Assembly (NCBI GenBank): GCA_947472965.1
Contig: CANJEF010000003.1
Location: 1 to 14,616, forward strand
Source: Sphingobacteriales bacterium
GTDB lineage: Bacteria; Bacteroidota; Bacteroidia; Chitinophagales; Chitinophagaceae
Direction: 5' to 3'
DNA length: 14,616 nucleotides
The translations under genes were made by a program, and so were the position numbers. The notes under the pieces were generated by a model, which did not search any database, was not told the DNA's origin, and saw only the letters and a list, made by a program, of their open reading frames with translations. Shown here in pieces: positions 8,343 through 14,616 of the stretch (positions within the stretch are counted from its first letter, which is position 1; every line of letters starts with the position of its first letter).

Positions 8343-8467
8343 AATATTCCCCGCCTGGACAGGTGTTTCATCCCGATATTGAGCGAAGCGAGATCATCGG
8401 GAAGGAGTGGCACGAAGGAGGATGCACCGAAGGTGCAGACTAATGAGTGCCGGGGTGGTGGAATATT
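8343..8467. repeat. GC-rich structured intergenic element (REP/MITE-like or structured RNA candidate)
   Basis: The ends are inverted: AATATTCC (8343-8350) and GGAATATT (8460-8467). The stem extends inward through 8351-8358 against 8450-8458 with single-base bulges and G-T pairs, about 16 pairs in all. Inside are a hairpin with TCCCGAT (8371-8377) and ATCGGGA (8396-8402), a hairpin TGCACC-GAA-GGTGCA (8423-8437), and GGCAC (8409-8413) facing GTGCC (8447-8451). By hand count 8351-8460 is about 58% GC, while the next 60 nt are about 23%. A CAAA tetramer flanks both sides (8339-8342 and 8468-8471), which could be a short target duplication or chance. It lies between two converging genes, so it may also act as a bidirectional transcription terminator. 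No open frame is visible. A dispersed, mobilisable repeat is my first guess; only a genome-wide search could show it. Confidence 0.55.
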
Positions 8468-8537
8468 CAAAATGACCAGAACTAATGGCAATAGAAATTA
8501 AAACTTAAATTTTATATACGCTATAAGAACAACATAG

Positions 8538-11480
8538 CTATTTAACGTAATCCAATCCCCATGATTTTCCTTTTTCAATGGCCGGAACACCTTCACTAAT
8601 CCACAAAGCAGGTCGTTCACCTTTCAAAAGCCAATCAAAGAACTGTTGTTCTCTAATCTGGATATCCTTTCGATTTTTTCGTTCTACTAAGTTATGAGCT
8701 TCCCCATTATAGTTCAACATCCAAACTTTCTTGTTCAAGCGTCGCATAGCAGTAAACATTTCAATGCCTTGATACCAGGGAACAGCTCCATCCGCGTCGT
8801 TGGACATGATTACCACAGGAGTTTTAACTTTTGGTAAATGAAACAGTGGTGAATTTTCCATATACAATTGAGGCTTTTCCCATAGCGTTGCGCCAATTCT
8901 GCTTTGCGACTTCTCATATTGAAATTGCCTGTTCATGCCACTCTCCCAGCGAATACCGCCGTAAGCACTGGTCATGTTTACAACAGGAGCACCAGCCCAC
9001 GCAGCAGCAAAGAGGTTTGTGCGCGTAATTATATGGGCAACTTGATACCCTCCCCAACTTTGTCCTTGTATTCCCATTTTAGTACTGTCTGCTATCCCCT
9101 TTTTCACAAGTGCCCGAGCACCACTTACAACATAATCGAATCCACCTTTTCCAGGATATCCTTTTTCATAATGAATGTCAGGCGCCAATACTACGTAACC
9201 CCTGCTAACAAAAAATGGAATATTCAAACGACTTGGTGTAGGAGCAGGAGGCAAATAATTATGCAAGCCATCCGAAAGGGTTTCATAGAAATACACAATT
9301 AAGGGATATTTCTTTCCGGGAATATAGTTTTCTGGTTTGTATACAATCCCAGTTGCCTTCTTACCATTATAGGCAGTCCAGCTAAAAAGCTCTGCATTTC
9401 CCCAGTTGTACTGAGACTGCTGAATATTGATATTACTCAAGCTCTTTTCATTCACTAAATCGGTTGAAAATTGAATCTTAGGTGAATTGATATAGTTTTC
9501 CTTGGTATAGACATACGCATTAGCCTCTTTAGCCTTGATAAAAGAATTTAATGCGAAAGCACCTTTTTGAATTTGTTTAAGACTTTGTGAAACCCCAACA
9601 TTCAATGTTGCTAATCCGGCATGCTTATTCTGTTCATCAAATGTTTTTAAGATAATAGATTGTCCTGTTTTAATAAATCGCTCTTCAGGATCTGTTTTTA
9701 AAACCCTATATGTTGTATTTGTTTTTCTTCCAATTCCTGCAGTAATATTCTCCGGTTTCTTGATACCCAATGGATCCAATTTCCATATATCATAACGATC
9801 ATAAACGAAAAGACTTGAATCACCATTCAACCAATTCATGATGCCGTATGGTGTGGCATATGAAGGCATATCATACTCTTCGTCATACAATTTTTGCTTG
9901 ACCTGTATGCTGATGTTAAGCAGCTTACCATTGAGATAGCTAAAATAATTTTTATCAGCAAGATCATACCAATAGATATATTTCCCCGATGGTGAAACCT
10001 GAACCATGCCATCCAAGTCGGCTTTGATCATTTTCCTGTTTCCTGTATTGGCATCAACTTCAAAAATATCTTTTCTTGTTCCTCCCTCCCACTGCATTTG
10101 AATCCGCTTACCCCTGTCAGACAAACCTGCAAACAACATACCATCCCCTTCGTTAGAAATAATAACTTCAGGCATTTGCAAATCTGCAAGTTGAACAAAT
10201 TGCTTGTTTGCCAGATTGATGCTTGCTAAAAAAGACCTTTTGTTTTCCCGATCCAGATTTTTAAGTTGATATGGCTGGAGATAATCATCATTGTAATGCC
10301 ATACATCCAATTTTACCAAGTCGATATCAACAAGACTGGTATCTTTTATTGATTTTATTGGGTTGGTTCCTAAAAACAATTTGCCGCCAGACTTACTGAA
10401 ATTGGGTTTATAAAATTCATTGACAGTCCAATTTGCGTTCATTCCAACGGTATAATTGTCGATAAGTGAAGACGCTTCTTTATCCCCATTTTTCCAATAC
10501 CATAGTTTATAAAATTTTTGTAAAGACTTATAGATACTATCTCGCTCAGCCAAAAAGGCAACTTGGTATCCATTTTGATCAATGGCGAAATTCTTAAAAT
10601 CATTGCCACCAGTGAGGATGGTGTCATAGCGATTTTCTATGCTTCTCCAAATGAAAACAGCTGGCTTGAGATTTTTATCTGTTTTACTTTTACTGGATTC
10701 TATAAGAAGTATTTTTCCATTTTCACTCCAATAGTATTCACTAACCAGTTGAATCTTGATATCTCTTTTTTCTGTTAGATTTCTGATGACGAGCATGCTT
10801 CCTTCTTCAACGGGTTGTTTATCATCTGAATCACCTTCTGCATCAGCATCTGTATCTACATCATTTTCTGTATTGGCACTTAATTTTCTTTTTTGTTTTT
10901 TATCAGGCACATGCTCAATAATCAAAGGGATATGTTGTTTTGAACTGTCTTTCTTTATAACAATTGAATCTTGGGATTTCCTTTTTTTCAAGATGCTGTC
11001 AGATGCTGCTTTTGAGAGTTGGTAAGCAAAATTTTCTCCATATTTCAAAGGAACCTTATAGGAAATAACGGAAGCAATTTTTTCAACATTGCCTTTTTCT
11101 AAATCAATGATGCCAAGAGAATCCTTGGGGAAGTCCTCCGGTTTTTTCTTTTTTATTTTGGCATCCCTGGTATCCTTATAAAAAGGCTTTATGGACAGAA
11201 TTAAGAATTTATCATCCGGTGTAAATGTAGCCGCGTAACCTCTAGGGATTTCAAGAGTAAATGAAGAATCCGTTTTCTGAAGCATAAACCTGCCATCTCC
11301 CTCTTGTACATCAACAGTGTATGCAACCCAAAGACCGTTTGAACTTATTTTTTTCTCACCCAATGATTCCCAAGAATCATAAACGGAATGATCCAATTGC
11401 TTCTTTTGAGCAGTAACGCTTGACGTAAATATGAATAGAAAAAATAATGCAAGGCAGGATGCTGATGGATTACGTAGCAT
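8538..11480 (-). CDS. Exported S9 prolyl-oligopeptidase-family serine peptidase
   Basis: The 980-residue product starts with a signal peptide (MLRNPS, hydrophobic core, then SSVTAQ), so it acts in the periplasm or outside the cell. The long N-terminal part reads as a beta-propeller-like region with repeated blade segments. The alpha/beta-hydrolase domain occupies roughly residues 690-960. The triad is readable: Ser808 in GQSWGGY, Asp897 in SNDADGAVPW, and His929 in GEAHNL. S9 enzymes typically cleave after Pro, Ala or other small residues in oligopeptides; exact specificity is unknown. At 980 residues it is longer than classical prolyl oligopeptidases (about 700), partly because of an acidic stretch rich in Asp and Glu at about 203-227 preceded by Lys-rich sequence. 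The C-terminus is not like a type IX secretion sorting domain. It is the last gene of the minus-strand run, 31 nt after the permease gene. Confidence 0.92.
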   Translation of the reverse strand: MLRNPSASCLALFFLFIFTSSVTAQKKQLDHSVYDSWESLGEKKISSNGLWVAYTVDVQEGDGRFMLQKTDSSFTLEIPRGYAATFTPDDKFLILSIKPFYKDTRDAKIKKKKPEDFPKDSLGIIDLEKGNVEKIASVISYKVPLKYGENFAYQLSKAASDSILKKRKSQDSIVIKKDSSKQHIPLIIEHVPDKKQKRKLSANTENDVDTDADAEGDSDDKQPVEEGSMLVIRNLTEKRDIKIQLVSEYYWSENGKILLIESSKSKTDKNLKPAVFIWRSIENRYDTILTGGNDFKNFAIDQNGYQVAFLAERDSIYKSLQKFYKLWYWKNGDKEASSLIDNYTVGMNANWTVNEFYKPNFSKSGGKLFLGTNPIKSIKDTSLVDIDLVKLDVWHYNDDYLQPYQLKNLDRENKRSFLASINLANKQFVQLADLQMPEVIISNEGDGMLFAGLSDRGKRIQMQWEGGTRKDIFEVDANTGNRKMIKADLDGMVQVSPSGKYIYWYDLADKNYFSYLNGKLLNISIQVKQKLYDEEYDMPSYATPYGIMNWLNGDSSLFVYDRYDIWKLDPLGIKKPENITAGIGRKTNTTYRVLKTDPEERFIKTGQSIILKTFDEQNKHAGLATLNVGVSQSLKQIQKGAFALNSFIKAKEANAYVYTKENYINSPKIQFSTDLVNEKSLSNINIQQSQYNWGNAELFSWTAYNGKKATGIVYKPENYIPGKKYPLIVYFYETLSDGLHNYLPPAPTPSRLNIPFFVSRGYVVLAPDIHYEKGYPGKGGFDYVVSGARALVKKGIADSTKMGIQGQSWGGYQVAHIITRTNLFAAAWAGAPVVNMTSAYGGIRWESGMNRQFQYEKSQSRIGATLWEKPQLYMENSPLFHLPKVKTPVVIMSNDADGAVPWYQGIEMFTAMRRLNKKVWMLNYNGEAHNLVERKNRKDIQIREQQFFDWLLKGERPALWISEGVPAIEKGKSWGLDYVK

Positions 11481-11511
11481 ATCAAAAAATTTATAGAGTG
11501 AAATTAGCCAT

Positions 11512-12399
11512 TTATTGAACGACTTGGATTGATTTTTGGGCTTTCCATACCCGCCATGATTGAATTAATACGGTAATAAAAATAATTGCAAAACCAACAT
11601 AGAACGAATAACCCAAGTAGGTGTTTTCCTTGTAAACAACAAAGGCAAGCAATATTCCGTAAATCGGCTCCAGGTTATAGCTTAAATTGACTGTGAATGG
11701 AGAGATGTGTTTTAAAGAACGAACAGACAAATTAAAGGCTAAAACGGTACAGAAAAGACTCAGAATAATCAACCAAAATAAGTCAGTCATATCTGGCAAC
11801 AGTCTTACCTCCGGCATAAACATCAGGTAAACAGGTACTATAAAGTTCAAAGAGAACCAACCTCCACCCAACTCATAGAAGGTAATGGTATCAGGATCAT
11901 ATTTGCTTATGATTCTTTTATTTAAGATGGGGAAAATCGATGCAAAAAAAGATGACACCACACCAAAGGCAATACCCAATCTGTATTGTTCATCAAAATG
12001 AAAAATCAAATAGATACCAAACATAACCATCAATCCAAGTAGTATTTCGGCCATAATGGGTTTTCGGTTTGTAAGAAGCGGATCAAGTAGTGATGTGAAA
12101 AACCCTATCGCTGAAAAACAAACCAGAGACACTGAAACGTTGGCATATTTTACACTTCCATAAAAAAAGACCCAATGCAACGCGATGATTGCTCCGATAC
12201 CAATCAAGGGAATCATTTTACGAAAAGGAAGCCATTTTAGTTTCTTGGAAAAAAAAGAAAGACCCAGAAGAAACAACATTGCAAAAAGCATCCTATACCA
12301 TACCAACAGGGATTCATTTAGTGTAATCAACTTACCCAATACCCCTGTAAAGCCTGCTAAAAAAATGGCCAGATGCAATTGGAGAAAAGCTTTTTTCAT
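11512..12399 (-). CDS. EamA/DMT-family inner-membrane permease
   Basis: The 295-residue protein is hydrophobic throughout, with about ten predicted transmembrane segments arranged as two EamA repeats, the usual length and layout of the drug/metabolite transporter superfamily. The first repeat begins at the N-terminus (LHLAIFLAGFTGVLGKL) and includes LHWVFFYGSVKYANVSVSL. The second begins near residue 140 (YRLGIAFGVVSSFFASIFP) and contains the late segment NLEPIYGILLAFVVYKE, a region typically conserved in EamA proteins. Members move small metabolites such as amino acids or nucleotide-related compounds; the substrate cannot be inferred. It sits between the glycosyltransferase (44-nt gap) and the S9 peptidase (31-nt gap) on the same strand and is probably co-transcribed with one or both. 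Export of a peptidase product is a possible link, but nothing in the sequence shows it. Confidence 0.88.
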   Translation of the reverse strand: MKKAFLQLHLAIFLAGFTGVLGKLITLNESLLVWYRMLFAMLFLLGLSFFSKKLKWLPFRKMIPLIGIGAIIALHWVFFYGSVKYANVSVSLVCFSAIGFFTSLLDPLLTNRKPIMAEILLGLMVMFGIYLIFHFDEQYRLGIAFGVVSSFFASIFPILNKRIISKYDPDTITFYELGGGWFSLNFIVPVYLMFMPEVRLLPDMTDLFWLIILSLFCTVLAFNLSVRSLKHISPFTVNLSYNLEPIYGILLAFVVYKENTYLGYSFYVGFAIIFITVLIQSWRVWKAQKSIQVVQ

Positions 12400-12443
12400 T
12401 GGATTCGATTAAGTACAAAGCGAGAAATAATTCTATTAAAATA

Positions 12444-13187
12444 TCAACGGGGGTTCTTGGCGGGAACACCTTGAAAAATGCTATTCATTTGCATTGAAAG
12501 CACCCCAACTACACCCTCCTGTATAATGCCCTTAGACATTTTTGATGCACCATGAATTCGATCCTTGAAGGTTATAAAAACTTCTTTGATATTAAACCCA
12601 AGTTTCCAGGAAACAAATTTCATTTCAATTTGAAAGGCATAACCAACAAACCTGATTTTGTCAAGATCTATGGCTGAAAGTACTTTGTTTTTATAGCATA
12701 CGAAACCTGCAGTAGGATCCTTTACAGGCATCCAAGTAATAATTCTTGTATACAGAGCTCCACCTTTTGAAATTAAAATCCTTGAAAAAGGCCAATTTTC
12801 TACCCTTCCACCTTTAACATACCTGGAACCAACTGCAACATCTGCTCCTCCGTCTTTGCATGCAAGGTATAAGCGCTCAAGGTCATTGGGATTATGAGAG
12901 AAATCGGCATCCATTTCAAAAATATATTGATACCCTCTTTCGAGCCCCCACTTGAACCCTTTGATATAAGCTGTACCCAACCCTAATTTACCGGTTCTTT
13001 CTTCGAGAAAAAGTTGGTCGGGGTATTGCAACATTAACCCCTTTACAATCGCCGCAGTCCCATCAGGCGAGTTGTCATCAATAATAAGAATGTGATAGTT
13101 CTTTTCAAGGTCAAATATCGCCTTAATGATATGACTAACATTTTCCTTTTCCTTATACGTTGGTATGATTACCAGTTTCTCGAACAT
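12444..13187 (-). CDS. Family 2 glycosyltransferase, polyprenol monophosphomannose synthase-like
   Basis: This 247-residue protein has the compact GT-A fold of Dpm1/Ppm1-type enzymes. The nucleotide-sugar region opens with VIIPTYKEKENV and carries DDNSPDGT (Asp37, Asp38). The metal-binding DxD is Asp93-Ala-Asp95 in EMDADFSHNP. GSRYVKGG, DPTAGFVCYK and the C-terminal FKDRIHGASKMS complete the family pattern. Such enzymes transfer mannose (or a related hexose) from GDP-mannose to polyprenyl phosphate at the cytoplasmic face of the membrane, giving a lipid-linked donor for glycan assembly or protein glycosylation. It has no C-terminal membrane domain, so it is a soluble or peripheral type. It starts 30 nt after the exonuclease gene stop on the same strand. 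The donor sugar and the acceptor are inferred from the family and are less certain than the fold. Confidence 0.9.
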   Translation of the reverse strand: MFEKLVIIPTYKEKENVSHIIKAIFDLEKNYHILIIDDNSPDGTAAIVKGLMLQYPDQLFLEERTGKLGLGTAYIKGFKWGLERGYQYIFEMDADFSHNPNDLERLYLACKDGGADVAVGSRYVKGGRVENWPFSRILISKGGALYTRIITWMPVKDPTAGFVCYKNKVLSAIDLDKIRFVGYAFQIEMKFVSWKLGFNIKEVFITFKDRIHGASKMSKGIIQEGVVGVLSMQMNSIFQGVPAKNPR

Positions 13188-13217
13188 ATCAATCGTTAAA
13201 CATTATTAGTAAGAGAA

Positions 13218-13994
13218 TCAATGGCCGCGTTGTTTCAAGATGGCACGGTTCAGTATTTCAGTCAACTTTTGCTTTGTGTGCATAGGAAAATCACTTTTCA
13301 TCATCCAATCATAGTATGATGGCTCATTTTTAAGAACATCTTCAACGGCCCGTCCTTTATGTTTTCCGAAATTGAATACCTCCTTTCCATTATCCATTAT
13401 CATCCTCCGGGCGAAGTCAACCAATTCATCCTCACCAATATATTGCAATATTGAGTCTATGGTTTCACCCAACTGACTATATCGCTGAATTTGTGACTCA
13501 AATACCTGCCAGGTTGCGTTTACATCCGCTTCAGCACTATGGGCATTTTCAAGTGTTTGATCACAATAGAATTTATATGCAGCGGCCAAGGTTCTAGGCT
13601 CCATTACATGGAATATCTTTTGCACATCTAGGAATTTTTTTCCTTTGATGTCAAAATCCTGTCCACATCGAAGAAATTCCTCCATCAACAAAGGCCAATC
13701 AAATTTATTTGAGTTGTAACCAGCCAAATCACAACCTTCCAAAAATTGCTTAATCTCGTTAGCTGCAACCTTAAAGGTTGGGGCATCTTTCACCATTTCA
13801 TCTGTGATGCCATGGATGGCAGTCACTTCAGCCGGAATAGGGCGTTCAGGATTAATCAGTTTTCTTTTTTTCACCTCAGTGCCATCTGGATTCACCTTCA
13901 GCAATGCAATTTCAACGACCCGATCTTGCGTAAGGCTAAGGCCTGTAGTTTCAAGATCCATAAATACAACAGGCTTATTCAATATCACTTTCAT
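13218..13994 (-). CDS. DnaQ-like DEDDh 3'-5' exonuclease with C-terminal DUF3820-like domain
   Basis: The 258-residue protein begins almost directly with the exonuclease fold. Exo I is FMDLETTGLS (Asp13, Glu15), followed by IHGITDEMV. Exo II is AGYNSNKFDWPLL (Asp99). Exo III is NAHSAEADVNAT (His152, Asp157), which makes it a DEDDh enzyme. These residues bind two metal ions for 3'-to-5' hydrolysis of DNA or RNA. A short C-terminal module (about 208-240) has FGKHKGRAVEDV and YYDWMMKSDFP, resembling the DUF3820 domain found after DnaQ-type nucleases. The protein is cytoplasmic. There is no polymerase domain, so it could be an epsilon-like proofreading subunit or a stand-alone repair or RNA-processing exonuclease; the C-terminal module favours the latter. 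It is the first gene of the minus-strand run. Confidence 0.93.
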   Translation of the reverse strand: MKVILNKPVVFMDLETTGLSLTQDRVVEIALLKVNPDGTEVKKRKLINPERPIPAEVTAIHGITDEMVKDAPTFKVAANEIKQFLEGCDLAGYNSNKFDWPLLMEEFLRCGQDFDIKGKKFLDVQKIFHVMEPRTLAAAYKFYCDQTLENAHSAEADVNATWQVFESQIQRYSQLGETIDSILQYIGEDELVDFARRMIMDNGKEVFNFGKHKGRAVEDVLKNEPSYYDWMMKSDFPMHTKQKLTEILNRAILKQRGH

Positions 13995-14151
13995 AGTATA
14001 ATATAAGAGAACAAGATAAGATAAAATTACATTCCCGTTGGTTGTAAAAGCATAAAAAAGTGAGGTAAACAGGAATCAACAGCAGCGCTAAAACACTTAT
14101 AAAAAGATAAAAAACGTCTTTGTTTTATTTCAATTGGTCGATAAATCTTTC

Positions 14152-14159
14152 TACCTTTG
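14152..14159 (+). promoter_or_regulatory. Candidate promoter -7 element of the small lipoprotein gene
   Basis: TACCTTTG is an exact match to TAnnTTTG, 17 nt upstream of the ATG at 14177. A TTG at 14134-14136 is only 15 nt away, shorter than the usual 17-23 nt spacing. The predicted leader is only about 12 nt. Its presence supports the short frame downstream being a real gene. Confidence 0.45.
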
Positions 14160-14176
14160 TATTGAAACGATAAATA

Positions 14177-14302
14177 ATGAAAAAAATTTACCTGGTTTTA
14201 ACGACCATACTAATTATTGCAATTTTAAGTTCTTGCGCATCTGGCAGGGGAATGGCAGGAGGTGGATGTAGTTATAACTCTAAGCTTGTTGGATATCGTT
14301 AA
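14177..14302 (+). CDS. 41-residue predicted lipoprotein
   Basis: A 41-codon frame begins MKKIYLVLTT, continues with a hydrophobic segment and ends in the lipobox ILSSC, with Cys20 as the lipidated residue. The mature peptide would be only 22 residues: CASGRGMAGGG, a second cysteine at 31, then SYNSKLVGYR. The N-terminus, hydrophobic core and lipobox are in order, which is unlikely for a random short frame. A consensus -7 element (14152-14159) precedes it and a strong hairpin terminator (14330-14365) follows. It is too small to hold an enzyme; a membrane-anchored peptide or an envelope accessory factor is possible. The glycine-rich stretch and the terminal GYR resemble very small Bacteroidota lipoproteins that I recall only loosely, so no family is assigned. 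Confidence 0.72.
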   Translation: MKKIYLVLTTILIIAILSSCASGRGMAGGGCSYNSKLVGYR

Positions 14303-14329
14303 CATAAGATTACGATTAGTGTAAATATG

Positions 14330-14365
14330 AACATAAAAAGAGGCTTAACGGCCTCTTTTTATGTT
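14330..14365. terminator. Bidirectional intrinsic terminator
   Basis: AACATAAAAAGAGGC (14330-14344) and GCCTCTTTTTATGTT (14351-14365) form a perfect 15-bp stem around a TTAACG loop. A-rich and T-rich arms give a T tract on each strand. It lies 27 nt after the lipoprotein stop and 17 nt after the stop of the minus-strand MetY-like gene, so it can terminate both convergent transcripts. Confidence 0.85.
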
Positions 14366-14382
14366 TAATCACTTAATCACAA

Positions 14383-14616
<234 letters not shown>

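Noticed and set aside
8343..8467. tRNA, riboswitch or CRISPR repeat as an explanation for the structured element
   Set aside because: There is no anticodon arm or T-loop pattern, it lies downstream of both flanking genes so it cannot be a leader, and there are no repeated units with spacers.
8904..9302. 132-codon plus-strand frame
   Set aside because: It lies opposite the catalytic domain of the S9 peptidase, whose triad motifs are intact; no recognisable domain.
12417..12449. Minus-strand TTG-N21-TCGCTTTG as a promoter for the EamA gene
   Set aside because: The -7 element has C where the strongly conserved A should be, and the TTG overlaps the stop region of the preceding gene; not strong enough to list.
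8538..13994. The exonuclease-GT2-EamA-S9 run as a novel dedicated system
   Set aside because: All four are common stand-alone Bacteroidota families; short gaps alone do not show a joint function.

Overview
The window looks like chromosomal DNA of a member of the Bacteroidota, probably near the Chitinophagaceae/Sphingobacteriales. The reasons are AT-rich coding DNA, no clear Shine-Dalgarno sequences before the starts, candidate promoters of the Bacteroidota TTG/TAnnTTTG type, signal peptides ending in a ...AQ junction, and gene families common in that phylum. I can run no searches, so the lineage is an inference.

Layout. Positions 1-2395 (minus) hold most of a large exported TPR protein whose C-terminus lies beyond the left edge. 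A divergent promoter region (about 2396-2553) separates it from a plus-strand run: DoxX-type membrane protein, 4HBT thioesterase, CinA, a 2-oxoacid dehydrogenase E2 subunit, and a 732-residue B12-binding-like/radical SAM protein that appears to start with TTG. The first three are packed (9-nt gap, then an 8-nt overlap). The E2 gene follows a 75-nt gap with its own candidate promoter, and the radical SAM gene follows 25 nt after E2. This run ends at 8315 and faces a minus-strand run. The 222-nt convergent gap contains a GC-rich, highly structured element of about 125 nt (8343-8467).

The minus-strand run (13994 down to 8538) has gaps of only 30-44 nt: DEDDh exonuclease, polyprenol-phosphate mannosyltransferase-like GT2, EamA-family permease, and an exported S9 prolyl-oligopeptidase-family peptidase. 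Beyond it are a 41-codon lipoprotein gene (14177-14302, plus), a strong bidirectional terminator, and the C-terminus of a MetY-type PLP enzyme cut by the right edge.

Most of the content is housekeeping, and I see no defence system, CRISPR array, prophage or insertion sequence. The items most worth a second look are the structured intergenic element, the orphan radical SAM protein with a CX4CX2C cluster motif, and the tiny lipoprotein. Co-direction and short gaps suggest co-transcription, but the products do not form an obvious single pathway.
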